Shown here: positions 11,678-25,000 of the stretch, piece by piece
Numbering within the stretch: the stretch's first letter is position 1
Layout: every line of letters starts with the position of its first letter
From: Sisyra terminalis
Lineage: Eukaryota > Arthropoda > Insecta > Neuroptera > Sisyridae
Length of the DNA stretch: 64,000 nucleotides
Assembly: GCA_958496175.1 (NCBI GenBank)
Contig: OY292274.1
Location: forward strand, 28,807,482 to 28,871,481
Direction of reading: 5' to 3'
Position numbers and translations under genes: made by a program
Notes under the pieces: model-generated
The model's input: the letters and a program-made list of their open reading frames with translations, nothing else
Told to the model about the DNA's origin: nothing
The model's database searches: none

Positions 11678-13323
11678 CATTTGTAAGAGTAATTAGTTCA
11701 TTACAATAATAATTAACCACATGACGAACGCGTAACCGTATGATAGTGTTCAAAAGTAACCAGTTCATCAAAAGTAACGAGTAACGTAACGATACCAAAA
11801 TACTGATTATTTACGAGGCGAATATTTAATGCGGGTATTTAATTTTTCGTTCCTTTATTACACTTATATTTAATCAGTTGAATCCTTATGTGTGTGAATG
11901 AGCTAAACTATAACCGAATACGAACAAAATCAAATAAGTGTGAAACAGGCCTAATAAAGTGCCACGCCAAAAACCACCGCCTACCGTACTATATAGTAGT
12001 AATATATTTATGAATAGTATATATATTTACCTAGGGTTGAATAGTGAACTTCGCAATCTAATGGTCTTTAAATGTGTCTTTTTACATTCTATCGTCATAT
12101 TTTTGAAATACAATGCATTGTCGATACTAAGTTAGAAAATAATTTTTAAATTTGCAATTTTATTAATTTCACAAAATAAAATTAAGTTTTAGTACGAATG
12201 TCACTAATTAATTATTATCAACTATCCCCAAAGCCTAATTATTTCATTTGTTGGAAATTTAAAAGGTTTTTAACCTTATTCAAATGTTATCAGTTAATTA
12301 TTGTAAAAAATGGCAAGCTTTAAGTAAATATAATGAGATCATTTTATTCTACTGATTTGTTTGAACTACACCAGAGAAAGCATTATAATATGGTAACAAT
12401 TAATTATTAGTATCAGATACGTATTATTTTTATAGAAATTTAAAGAGTTACGTATTTCAAATACTTTATGAACCTACACATTTCTATTTGAATATATCTT
12501 CTTCTTTTTCGTTCTTATATTTCTATATTTTTTTTTGAGACGATTGAAAAGCTTTTATTCAGCTTTTAGTTCGTATTGCTAAAGCAATAGATGAAATATT
12601 TTATATTTATTGCTACAATTAACTTTATGTGCTGATTTGCTTTAAATTCTATTTCTATATATTTACTCTTTCTTTCCCGAGGTAATAACTTTCAAAGTTA
12701 GTATTGTTTTATAAATTTGAACAAAACCTAATGATGTTTATGTGCAAACAAATACTTTTGTTGGCAAATTTATAAATTATATTTTGAGAATGAATTGAAA
12801 AAAAAACGTAAGACTTTTCGGTTCAGATATTTATTTCATTTTTCTTTCAACAATAATTTACTAAAAATGTATTTAAAGCAATGGAATTGTATTCAAAATA
12901 AATCAAATTGAATGAATAAAATCCTTGTTATTGTCGAGGTTAAATCTTTTCAATATAGATACAATTTAAATCATACAGTGCTGCAGAACATAAATGTAAC
13001 GTTCATACGATTTTTGTTCATATGCAAATGTATTTATGAGTCGCTCTGTTAAATATTAACCATGTTATTTGTGTAAATCTCTTATCAAGTATGATAATTC
13101 ATTAATAGTAGTTGTTTTGTTAAAATTATAGTACGAACACAATTTTAATAAAAAAATAGTGAATTGATTTTAGGTTTAGTTTTCTACAGTAAAAATAATA
13201 TTATTTTCAAGTAAACTTTAATGATTTTAAAACATTTTTTACCAATGCATTGTTATCAATTAATATTGGTTTTTCCAACAAAAAATAGAAACTGACATTT
13301 CATCTATCTATCTATCTTCTATC
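11678..13323. other. Intronic, nothing recognised
   Basis: Uniformly AT-rich; a few short A/T runs, no coding-like frame and no repeat with defined ends. Confidence 0.5.
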
Positions 13324-13680
13324 TCTATCTATTATTATAAAGAGGAAAGATTTGATTGTTTGTTTGCTTTGAATAGGCTCCGAAACTACTTGACCGATTT
13401 GAAAAATTCTTTCACTGTTGGGAAAGTACACTGTTTCCGGTGAACATGAGCTATATTAAATTTTCAAAAAAGTTAGAGATCCATACTAAAACTCCAATAA
13501 TGTGTGAAAAAATTACCAAAAAACTTTCTTACATTGCGTGCGCTGGTGATTTAACTAAAGAATGGAGCAACCGAATTTAATGAAATTTTATATTAAGATA
13601 CAACACAACTACCCACACAAGTTAGGCTACTTATCATTCCTTAAAAATAATAAGCAGACGAAGTCGCGGGGATCAGCTAG
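13324..13680 (+). mobile_element. Short Lep1-like Helitron
   Basis: The 5' end is TCTATCTATTATTATAAAG, then GAGGAAAGATTTGATTG. The 3' end is GCAGACGAAGTCGCGGGGAT followed by CAGCTAG, with T next to it. TC...CTAG with insertion before T is the Helitron signature, and this tail is widespread in lepidopteran non-autonomous Helitrons. The first 250 bases match the start of the 2.7-kb copy at 59385. No Rep/helicase is encoded. Confidence 0.78.
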
Positions 13681-14584
13681 TAGTAAATAAACATAATAAA
13701 ATTACTTTTAGTTCAAAAGTTGTGTAGTTTTATAAAGCTCAATAGTCTTATAGATTCCATCGTAGTAATGACGGAAGTTGTGTAATGATGGTATAACAAG
13801 ACTAGAAAACTCAATAACAAGAGTGGATAGATTATAGACTTCACTATTTTTTTTTTTTTTTGAAAAAACAAATTATTTATTTTTTGATCTTAGTAATGCT
13901 ATTTTTTTTTTTCAATTAAGAAGAAGGGTTTTCAATTTAAGAAGAGAGATCGAAGTCAAAGACAGTAGTTGCCTACCTAAAACGAACTATTTTCCTCCCA
14001 TATACAGTTAGTGCCGTCTCAAAAACATAAGTCATATTTTTTTTGAAAGTATACAACCTATATATGGCTAGGGGAATTATGTATTTTAGATACTTCATGA
14101 CTGAGTTTGGTTTAAGCCAAATTTTTATGAACCAAACCATTACTTATTCTTGAAAATTATTTTCGAAATACATATATTCTTTTTCCTTTGATATATTGAT
14201 ATGTATATTAAGTGATTTTTAAAAGTAATTATAGAACTAATAATAATATCACAATATAAATAATTGTTATCATTAATGCGCACATAAATATTACAGAATT
14301 ATTCTGGTTAACACAAATGTATCCGAATGTTGATCATTCCGTAGCTTAATGAATTGTTATAGTTTAATACAGTTGCTGATGACAAAATTCAGGAGATTTT
14401 TCTCTCAGATACCATTTCTGCTATTTATTATCTGTTATTTAAAACTAGAGGATTGGGTGACCTTTGTAATTGTTAAAATTTATTTGCTGCATTTTTAGTT
14501 ATCAATATGAATATAAACAAAAACATATACTTATGCTTGATTATAACAAATTTAGTGCGTTTTTTGAATATCATTATAATCGAA
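13681..14584. other. Intronic, nothing recognised
   Basis: AT-rich with homopolymer T runs near 13848-13862 and 13903-13912; no gene seen. Confidence 0.5.
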
Positions 14585-14769
14585 GCCTACTGGTGGCCGA
14601 GTTGTCAAGATGTCCACAAAAATTGCCTTCAAAATTGGCAAGTGTTGGATTCGATCCTCATACCGAGAAAATTTTCAATATTTTTCGATTACGGATTCTT
14701 ATTAATGTTAGAGTCGCTAATGATCTTTGTAGTTGTAAAGCAGAGGTAAATAACATTAAAAAACAATAG
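14585..14769 (+). repeat. tRNA-derived SINE, copy 1
   Basis: The head has an A-box-like TGGCCGAGTTGTCAAG (14594 on) and a B-box-like GGATTCGATCCTC (about 14647), the internal RNA polymerase III promoter of tRNA-derived SINEs; the GGCCGAG start recalls Leu/Ser-type tRNAs. The body (GAGTCGCTAATGATCTT) and the tail GTAAATAACATT match the reverse complement of 34763-34929. Open frames at 14470-14769 simply read through it. Confidence 0.75.
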
Positions 14770-14846
14770 ATTAACGTATGTATGTCGGAAAAGATAAATA
14801 TTGTAAACACATATTGTGTGAAAACTAAATATAATTGTTTCCAAGA

Positions 14847-15100
14847 ACTAACTGATTCTTGTTATGGTTTCGACTGTCATTTTAATTTCATTCAATTGAT
14901 AATTTTTACCATTTGTCAGTTGGTCTCAATGGCTGTGAATATTTTACGGGAAATTAGTGGGGATTGCGCTGAAAATTTAAAAGGTGATAAACCTTCCCTG
15001 AGTTCCGAGCCACTACTCCTCCAAGTTTCATCGAAATCGGATGAACAGTTTAGGAATGCATAAAGGACAAACATACAGACAGACACTAATTTTTTATAGA
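14847..15100 (+). repeat. Dispersed repeat resembling a LINE 3' end
   Basis: It starts GAACTAACTGATTCTTGTTATGG and ends with CAAGTTTCATCGAAATCGGAT, CAGTTTAGGAATGCATAAAG and GACAAACATACAGACAGAC. That closing phrase is typical of RTE/CR1-like LINE 3' ends or their derivatives in Lepidoptera. The first about 110 bases recur at 20135-20290. The exact family is uncertain. Open frames inside it (14782-15235) are not genes. Confidence 0.5.
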
Positions 15101-17304
15101 TATAGATTGGATTTTTTTTTATATTTGACTCGCAATCGGGTTGTTACGTTTTTAATTTTGGCTGGGGATTGGGTCGCTATTTTAAACTATGAGATTTTAG
15201 TGTTTTTTTTTGTTATATTGATTTTAATTGTATAGAATATTTTTACTAAAAATAAGTAAAACGAGTAAAGCTTCAGTTTCTAAATCTAAAAATTTAAATT
15301 TTAGATGGCCTATTTTTATTTGCACATTTTATATTATAGTTTTTGTTAAAAAACTACGATCTTTATCGACTCTAGGGTTTTTAATAAACAGTAATCCGAC
15401 AAATTTTATAAAATACGAGAATTTTTTTGAGAAAATGAAAATGTGAGAAAATGTTACAAACTTAGGAAAAAACGTAGGACTTACTGTTCACAAAGTAATT
15501 TCACTGCTAAAATCATTGATTTGCTCCTCAAATATTCTCACAAATATGAGTAATTTTTAAAACTCTTTCATTACTAAGTTTACTTTTCTTTATTGAACAA
15601 AGATAACATTATAAAAGAAGTATTGGTATTGCGTTACAAAACATAGCATAAAGGAAATATCAAAAGTAATTAGATACATGAAAATTTGACTTTTTTTTGT
15701 CAAATCAACGAAAGTTTTAGTATTTTATTAAAATTGACTGGTTTTAAGCAATTAATGCAGGTAACCATAGCTTTTTTGATTTAACTTTAAAAAATAACAA
15801 AAAAATTTGGCTTTGAATGTAAGAAAATTTCAATGTCAACTTTTATGTAAAATATTTTAAAATTTATAACAAGTTAACGTTTTAAGTGGTAAATACTTAA
15901 AATTAGAATAAAAAAGTTGCAATACATGTTAAGCCTAGAATATAATAAAAACATTCTCTTACCAATATCAACTACTTTTTCTCAGAAAAATTAAAAAAAA
16001 AATTGTTGGTAAAAGTGTTAAATAATGTAATCAAATTGTTGAATTTTGGCCAATTTGATTATTAATTTGTTTTTGTATAGCAAGATTTTATTTTCAGTGT
16101 AAGTTTTTATGGTGCTAATTTTGAAATGTTATTAGTATTTCTGAAATAATAATCACATTGGATACACAAGTATTTATTAATTTTGATGGGATAATCATAA
16201 TACTCTTAATTAAAACAGCAAATAAAAAGATATTGCCTTAGATATTTTGCGATAAAACTTCTTTTTCGGTATTAAAAAAGTGAGAATAGGAAACGTTATG
16301 TAACTCGATTTTTAATTGGTAAACATTTCACCCTAAATAACGAACTGTCGTTAAATGCCACTTTAAATCATTAACAAAAATTTGATATCAATTTTACTTG
16401 GTCGCAACTTTTTACACATTTTTTTCATTCCGATATACCCTAATGAAATTGTAAAGTTTTATTTTTCAATGACTAATGAATACAATTGACTTTAGAGAAT
16501 TGATATGTTTTGATTATTTCTAGTAATCAAATAAAATATTATGAAATAACCGGGATTTTAATGTGAAATTATCAATTGAAGAACAATTGATTTCTTCACT
16601 GTTTATTCCAAATGTTTGGTGTAAAAACCCACCTTGATAACATTTTGTTACCTTCCTTTTGTAAAATGATTACACTATTACTTATAAATCAATAGTTCAG
16701 ATTGTTTATTGAAATATTGCTGAAGAATGTTATTTAAATAAATATGAGGTTTTTAAAATTGTTAATTATGAACGGGAAAGTATTTATGAATGGTGTAGTG
16801 TTTCGTTATTAATAATAACGGATATGCAATCTGAGAGTAAGGGTAAAACTCAACGCAACCATAAAATTGCTGTACATTTAAAAGCTTATAATTACATAAG
16901 TATTAGTAATATTTCTAAAAACCAAAATATTATATTTTGCAACTCTTGCAGTATGATGTGTAATTATTTTTTTACATTATTAGTATTAACGTCAAACAAA
17001 ATCAAAGTTTAATGATTTGCTTAATTGATTTTAATTAATTTAAACCCCGTTTATCTCTTTAAAATGAATATTATGTCTTTCCGTTTGATTGTTTCTAATT
17101 GAAAAATAATATCCGTATGTGATGGAGACTAATTTACTACTAATTTAATAAGTAAAATTAATTTTCGATATTTTTAGACCTTGACTAGTTATACAAAGCA
17201 AAAGTAAAGGTCAACTGTTTTATTACATAAGTCATATCAATATTATTTGAAAAATATTCAAACTTTATTTAACATTTTGATGCTACCTACTTTTGTTCTT
17301 AGTA
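15101..17304. other. Intronic, nothing recognised
   Basis: AT-rich sequence without a coding-like frame, a tRNA-like block or a defined repeat. Confidence 0.5.
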
Positions 17305-18457
17305 TCTTCTTATATATAAATTGACTATCTTGCCGTCCGTGCGTTCAGACTATACGCATGCGCTCTGTTATCCCCATTTACGCATTCAAAACGTTGGTAG
17401 GGTTAAGTTGACACAGCGCCCGGCATTCAAACATGCCTATTTGCTCAAACCGGCTATTTACCAAATTTGTTATTATTTTTGTATTTTTTTCATAACAACT
17501 ATTTACGTTTGTCAAAATATTATAACTCAAGCACATTAAATAATTATTTACGCACCCGATGGTACAATTTTTTATGAATTTAAATTTATATTATTTGTAA
17601 TAAAAGCGCGACAAATAGTTAGCCAGTTGTAAATATTCGCTTTTAACGGACTTTGATTGATTATTGATAATTTCGATTGTTTATTAAACGTTATCCCTTA
17701 CAAACTTTGCTACCGTTTTTCACTCCTTTAGGGGAGAAATTTTCAAAAACCCTTTCTTATTATATATCTGCATCGTATAAGGACAACACTTTCCAAATTT
17801 CATTGACACAAATGTGCACTTATATTTGCAAATACAATGTAAAACGAAAAAAAAATAATGACCTTTATTTTTAACATGACTAAAAAGCTATTCGATTTCA
17901 CACATTTGGATGTTATACATACAAAATTGTTGGAAATAGGTGAAAAGCGTGGAATTAAATTCGAATATTTTATTTTTTTTCAATAACAATTATTGATTTT
18001 CAAATTGTTCTAAATACCGAAAAAAAGTTAGTAAGTATAGAAGATTTTATATTTGCATTGACAGTGAAATATATGGCAAAAAATTACTACCTTAATGCTT
18101 TTCAGCCGAATATATAATTACTCCAAATCACAACCATTGGTTGATAAAATAAAATAATTTTAAAAAGTTCGATTGTTGAAAAACGAACCAAAATTTAATA
18201 TCGACAATTTGGTATAAGTACTACATAAGTAATAAAATTTCATACTAATTTAGTGAAATGACGTTATTTAAAATGTTGTTATTAAAATGATATAAAAAAA
18301 ATATTTCTTAATATAATTTTAGATACAGTTTTTTTAATTAACAACACTTTGATTATTAAATTTAAAATTTCGATTGTTGATTAACTCTACATTATCTCAT
18401 ACTAAACATTTTATTGAGATAAAACCTATAGTTGCGAATGCAACGGGCAACTACTAG
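17305..18457 (+). mobile_element. Non-autonomous Helitron-like element
   Basis: It starts TCTTCTTATATATAAATTG after A and ends GCAACGGGCAACTACTAG followed by T, consistent with a Helitron of a different subfamily from the Lep1-like ones. The interior from about 17647 to 18400 is present in reverse orientation at about 60395-61155, which shows that it is a dispersed repeat. No helicase or Rep frame is found. The 5' boundary is less certain than the 3' one. Confidence 0.55.
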
Positions 18458-19660
18458 TTTCCTATAAATGCATTTTGTTACCAGCATTATCTGAAAAAAA
18501 TAAATCCAAAATATTGATTAAATAGTGTGGCAAAAAATGGTTGAAATGGCTTTATTGTGGAAACTGTGTACAATTAACGCTTGTATAGTTATTACAAATT
18601 TTGAATTTGAAAATTAAAATACTTTACTGATGCTTGAATTGTAAGTTTTTTTCTTTCAATTCTTAAAAGCGTCAAAAATAGCAAGAAAAAAAATTAAGTC
18701 TGTAATATTTTAATTGATTTCATCTGCTACTCAATGGCAGCTCATTCAATTTTGGTATATAGTTATTGAAAAATCCTAAAACACTTTGTGTGGTACTTGC
18801 ATCTTAATCAAAGACTCTGAAGTATATGTGATATATATATATCACATTATTTGAATACTTAGTCATAAGTAGTCAAATAAGTCGATTATAAAATGGTTGT
18901 CATTTAAATATTCTTTTCTTTTCAGTATTCTGTATTTATTTCTTCTTTACTACTGATGTATTATTGTAGAATTGGTATAATCCTTTTCTTTCTATATCAG
19001 GTAACTGAATTTTTTAAGCTAGAAAGGAAGGTTTTTAATAAATATCTCCAATGTTTAAGTTTGTTTGGTATAAATCGAAAAATGATTTGTATTGAATATA
19101 AACAAAAAAAAACCTTTGCAATCATTTGGTTAAAATCGACTAAACTACACTCGAAAACACTCGAGTTTACTCGAAAGCGAATTTTTAAGATAGGAACTTT
19201 GATTTTTAGCACTTCTAAAAAATCCTCATTTAATTCTTTTCCGAGATATATTATTTGTCTTTGTTTTCAAAGTTACAGTCAAATAAAGTAGGAATTTAAT
19301 GGACTTTTATGGCTCAATAATGACAGTGAGAGGCAATTTAAAGTATACCTATGCAGAAAAAACCTTCCTTCTCTGTCGTTGACGTTATTTTAATTGAAAG
19401 GTTTGAGAAAATTAAAAAAAAATAGCGATTGAAACAATGATTATTTAAATGCTTAAATTAAGAGCATTATTATAGCATAATTATAGTTTAAATTCTTATC
19501 TACTTATTTGCTAGAATTTTGGTTCATTTCATTTTTTTATATTATTAAATTATTAATAGAAATACCTAAATGCTGCAATTAGAGGCACGATTATTGCTAA
19601 TTTCTATATTCCTTTATATTTTAATCCGTTCAATTTGTATGTATTGTTCTTTTTGAACAT
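18458..19660. other. Intronic, nothing firm
   Basis: AT-rich, with a small perfect palindrome (ATGTGATATATATATATCAC followed by AT) at 18826-18847. The overlapping frames at 18956-19291 have no coding character. Confidence 0.5.
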
Positions 19661-19664
19661 ACAG

Positions 19665-19693
19665 CTTGAAGAAGCTATTAAATATAGCGAAAC
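19665..19693 (+). other. Hammerhead-ribozyme-like core (degenerate)
   Basis: TTGAAGA (a variant of the CUGANGA box) is followed by A, a 5-bp stem GCTAT/ATAGC (19674-19678 with 19684-19688), then GAAAC. This is the core order of a hammerhead ribozyme, a motif known from Penelope-like retroelements. The C of the first box is lost and stems I and III are not identified, so activity is doubtful. Confidence 0.35.
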
Positions 19694-20134
19694 GTCGCTA
19701 ACTAATATTGCACTTGAGTTTTATGATCCATCAATTCTCTTATATTTGTTTAAGTTTGTAAAAAAATCTTACATTTTTTTATTATGTTTATCTACTGTTA
19801 AATTTTATAATTGACAGCCTTAAATATCTTTTGTTTTTTGTATATTTGTGCTTTACGTCTTATCGAAGTATACTGCATTATACGACACTTTTGTAAATTA
19901 ACTCACATCAATTAATAATATCATTACCACAAAATTAAATTTTAGCTATTTGATTTCCTAGAAAAGTGAACTTTCGTTTCTTACAAAATAGTTTCGAGTA
20001 AAAATGTATAGGTAATATTTTTTTAAGTAATAATATATTATTTAATAATAATAGGCAAATATATATATGCTGGTAAATACAGAGAACCAATATTGGAAAC
20101 ACGCGTGGATGATATGCAATCATTGTCTCAAGTT

Positions 20135-20300
20135 TGAATTAATTGATTATTGTTATGGTTTCTGTTATTTTCATTTCATTCAATTGCCTATTTTCACCAT
20201 TTTTTAGTTGTGTTACTGTTGGCCTGTGAATATTTTACAAGAAGTCATTTGCAAGTTGTATCACAATGTTGGCCTCTTAATATTTCACGGTAGTTTCTTA
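20135..20300 (+). repeat. Second copy of the 14847 repeat (partial)
   Basis: GATTATTGTTATGGTTTC, then TTTCATTTCATTCAATTGC and GGCCTGTGAATATTTTAC align with 14847-14960. It diverges after about 20290. Confidence 0.5.
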
Positions 20301-21060
20301 GTTTTATAAAATGATATATGTTATTATTTACTCAAATTTTTTAAACAAAGTAGATTGTTAATAATGACTTGATTTTAGGAATTATTTTGCTTCAAAACCC
20401 CAATTTCAATTCACCCTTATTTAATTTATTTTTAAACTCTGCGTATTTGAAGCATTTTGAATTTCATATTGTTATTCCAGACATTTATTTCTTCATATCA
20501 AACTTTTTTGAATTTTTAGTTTTCTTTTTTCCATTGACTGCAGGAATTGAATTTAAAAGTTACAAACTTCAAAGTCTTTTTTTCAACTCATAAATAAGTT
20601 TGATTTAGAAAATGTTGACTTATTAAATTGAAATAAAAATGAGATCAGAAAATTTGGGCTTATAAAATGATTACACATTGTGTTTGGAAAAAATAAATTC
20701 TTAAATAATGAATTTCAATTTAAGAAAACTTTCGTAAATAAAAAAAAAACTTTACGCGGTTGGTATTTTTCATAAATATGAGGGAAAATAAACTGTTTGT
20801 TTTTTTTTATTTTGTTCTTTTTGAGCTTTAGCCCATACATTTTCATTTGACTTAAAACTGAAAAATTGCCGACAGAGACTTATATATTATACGGGTTAGC
20901 AAAAATTGATTGAGGTATTTATTTTACCGATATTGATTTTAAATCCATAAAATAGAAAAATATTGGATGAGAAACTTTGAGAAAAAAAAGTGTAATATGC
21001 TTTAGTTGTTTTAATTTGTTCTGTTGTATTAATGAATTGATTAATAATAATACACGTAAA
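20301..21060. other. Intronic, nothing recognised
   Basis: AT-rich; several short frames without coding character. Confidence 0.5.
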
Positions 21061-21850
21061 TAAAACATCCGAATGAATGTCTGAGTTAGTGCGCCGGTGC
21101 GGCAAGCATTCAGCCTCCTTTGTTTGAAAACAGGCAGTTGTACTTGAACAGGCACTGCGGATAGTTATACACGAAGTTCGTAATGTTTGAATTACGAAAA
21201 GTGTTCAAAGTGTATAAATTAAAATGATTTGATTTTATGAGTGACTGTTGTTGATTATTAAATCTTTGTAAATATTGTGTATGCTTTGTGTTAAAAAGTG
21301 TATATATATATTTAAAAAAATATTTGTTAAGTTGGCTGATATTTCATATCCAATCAACGTTACATGTACATGAAACCGCTCAATGAGTATATATTTTCCG
21401 GGCGAAATATGAAAGATATGGGGCCAGATATGGTAAATACCAAAAACAGTTTTACCTTTTAGAATATATAATAGATTTTTGTGATAGATTTATAGAAAAA
21501 TAAAAAAAAAACGCTATGTTGTGTTGAAGATGTCAACAAACTCTGACGTTTCATCGCCCCGGCCCTTGTGCTACTCCCGGCAGTTACCATAGCGACCGAG
21601 TGTCAGTTGATTTTGTTTAACTAAAGTTTTTTCATTTGAAACCTATAATCCATTTCAATATTGTATTGAATTTCACTTAGCGTTACTTAAAAAAATATTT
21701 CATTTGATGCGTTTTTCTTATTTGTTGGAAGCCATATTTATAGGTGTGCTAAGTTGACCGCTCAAGCGAGCAACAACAGGGTAGTTACGTGTTGTTGTTG
21801 CCATCTCTCTTCCGTTGTATGGAAATTTTCAAGCTATCCTTCTTAACCCT
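21060..21850 (+). promoter_or_regulatory. Possible alternative promoter or enhancer block
   Basis: Unlike its AT-rich surroundings, this block contains CpG-bearing stretches (GTGCGCCGGTGCGGCAAGC near 21090; CATCGCCCCGGCCC near 21553; CATAGCGACCGAG). A perfect TCAGTT initiator match lies at 21603-21608. T/GTG-rich leader-like DNA follows 21180, and CA/GT-rich AACAACAGGG and GTTGTTGTTGCC sit near 21775-21800. Drosophila pum has several promoters feeding long introns, so an alternative start is a reasonable guess. No start site or splice donor can be proved from the sequence. Confidence 0.25.
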
Positions 21851-22019
21851 ATATTGTGTATGATAATTGTAATGCCCACGAAGATGCTATATACGAAGTT
21901 ACTTATCATTTACTTAGTCGGAGGTTCTTGTGCGTCGGACGGATTTTTGTTCTTCACACAGCAGAAGCGAATGCGATGTTGCCAGTTTTGTATTTTGACT
22001 GAGTCTACTTGACCTGCTG

Positions 22020-25000
22020 CTTTGATAGATTTTCCTCAAGTTACTCACGTACGTTTCAGTTCCCTTTCTTTTAAAAACGTGTACTTGTTTTAGTAAAATA
22101 TTAAGCATCATCTTTCGTACTTTAGATAAATTGTTATTTTATTCTCAGAGTTTTTAATACAAACTCCCTTTTTTCTGCCATATTTAGCTTTATTAATAAG
22201 GTGCTTATGAAATGACGGATTTTTAAGTGAATATATAAATCATATTTAATCGCAATATATGTTGTTTGTTTCAATAAACTTTTCCCAACGAAATTTTAAT
22301 CCAAAGATGCTTCTCAAAAAATGTTGATATTTGTGTCTTTTAGAAATCAATGGTAATGTATTCCATTTTTTTCTGTTTAGAGATATTTAAAAAAAAAAAC
22401 GTTTTATTGCGCTGATCATTGAATATTTCATATTTTAAAGTATTGATATCTCGTGCCACATATTATTAAACTAAAGCTAATAGTCACAACAAATAAAATT
22501 GTAAAGTATATTAGTTTTTTTGTGAAGTATTATTTTGGAATAGAATTGATTTGAAAATAAATACCTGGAATAGAATACTTTTGAAAATTATTATGCAGGA
22601 AAAGATACGCTTTGAGTTTAAATCCTTGGAACAGATTCATTTTGATTGTTCTAAAACAATTAGTCGTTTTAAAAATTATTTATTCACAGAAATAAAATCC
22701 CAATACAACAAAAATTTAATTTATCTTATCCTAAAAAGCTATAAACACAAAACAAAAAATAAAGGATAAATAAAAATAAGAACACTTCATGGGAAGAAAA
22801 ATTATAAATTAAACTTTAGCTGCAATTTCTGGTTCATGATTTTACAAGATTTTTATGTAAAGATCTAGATTTCAACCCTAGTCACATCCAAAAAAAAAAA
22901 ATATGGCGTAGTGCTTTATTCGCCAGTCAGTACTGATATACCAGAATAGTATTTTTATTTTGGCCTCTGCATCTATCGCCCAGTAAACGAATCCGGGTTA
23001 CTCTTCCAAAGTTGGAGGTTGAAGAAATTTTTTAAATGAAAAACAACTTTTCATTTAAACCCTTAGGTCCAATATTTTCTGTCCAATAAAATTAAAAAGA
23101 ACATTCTTATTAAAGAAGAATGCGCATTTTCTATAAGTACATCGAAAAGATACAAATATAACTAACGATTATAATATGCTACTTGATCAAATACTTTTGG
23201 CAGTGTCCTATTTTTCTGACATTGTGAGCAAATCATCTCTTTTCTCATTATGAATCTCAAAAAATGTTTTTTCGCGAAACTTATTAATTCTTATTTTTGT
23301 AATTATCTCGTTCTTTTTCTCGGTATTCGCTTTAACTTTTAGAAGATCTTTAAGTTGATGGAAACACATATTACGATATGAAAATATTCAACTAGAATTT
23401 TTCCGCAATAATAAAAATGTGCATAGTTTGGTTCAACCACTTAATCGTATAAGAATAGGGTTATTTTGATACCGAAATTAGAATAGAGGAATTTTGATTT
23501 TTAACAACATTTGGAATACATTACTTTTGAATCAAACCCCCAAAAATAAATTCCTAAAATAGTTTAGGGATTGAATTGATTTTATAAACTTGGAGTATAA
23601 TGGTCGTTAGTATTTAACTGTAGGAAAGAATCGATTAATAACTATTTTTTTTAAAAATTGGAATACATTACTTTTGATTCTTTGGGACACATTTAGAATC
23701 AATAAATTGATATAGAATTTTTCAGAATGTCTCTTCATTTCCTTAATTTTTAGTTCAAAAAAATCTATTTAAAATATCAGAAGTCGGTTCGCGAAAGATT
23801 CGATGAATTCGCTGGGTGGTGCAGAATTGTGATGAATTAAAACAATTTTTATGGGGTAAACACAATGCACATTAATATAAATGTGTGATACAAGTGTATT
23901 TTTTTCTGTCGTGGAATTCATAAAAAGTTTGAGTATCATCTGTTGGTTTTTTTCGATTAATTTTAATTTATAATAATAGGCATTGTATTTAGAATTTGAA
24001 ATTATTTTTCATTAGTTATCAATGTTGTTTTAATCTTAAATATTTTGGGATATCTTCAAGGAATACTTTGAGAAGAAAAACCAAAGTTTATACTCAAAAT
24101 AAGTTTATTTTTTAACTTAATTTTGTAGTCCTTATCCCTTTAATTTTCATGATGGGGAGATTTGATGATATGAATTATACAACTTTTACAAATTTTATCG
24201 ATTTGGAAAAATGGTTATTTCAGTTTGATTCTAAAATCAGAATTTCTTTGAAACAGACATCTATGGATTAGAATTTTCTTGAGAAAAGTATTAGTAGAGC
24301 ATATTTCAATGAAATAAACATCTCTTGAAAAAGATACATTTGTATATAGCTACTTAAAATGTATTAAAACAAAATAATTAGTATATACAACAATTTATTC
24401 CATTGTGACAATTAGTTGATTCCGTTGCGAATTTCTTAAAATCTACATAATAATGCACAGTTGCGAACATAAGAAATCAAGTGAGTTTTAAATGCCAACG
24501 ATTGTGTTTTAAGAAGAAGTAACACTTGAAAAATGCTGAGGGTTGGAATGTTGAACGTATTCATTTTTTAAGCTAAAATGGTATAAAAAGTGGTTTGATT
24601 TGTTGCTTATAAAGAGTGGAGTTTACAAGTTTGTTTCGCAAGCAAATCGCAATTTTATGATTTTTTTAAAATCCGTTTAATACTTGAACGATTTTTATTA
24701 AATATGCACATTTATTAAGTATTCTTATTAAGAATCGAATAAATATTATTAATCATATTGTCGATTTTCATGAGTTTCACCTGATTTAACGAATTACGTA
24801 TTTTCCTTTTTGTACATAAACCAACTTGGTTTAGTAATTTTTATATCGTGACAGAAGCGTTTTTATCAAGGGATTATGCTTTTGTTAAATATAGGGTAGA
24901 AAAAACCATACCAGTATTGCTTTTTTATTGCACCTTGTTTGAAATTATAGTTTGTCAGACTATGCATAGATTCTCTTTTAAGGAAATTAGGTTCAATGTT

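Noticed and set aside
14470..14769. Two overlapping frames of 80-99 codons
   Set aside because: They read through the tRNA-derived SINE and have no protein features.
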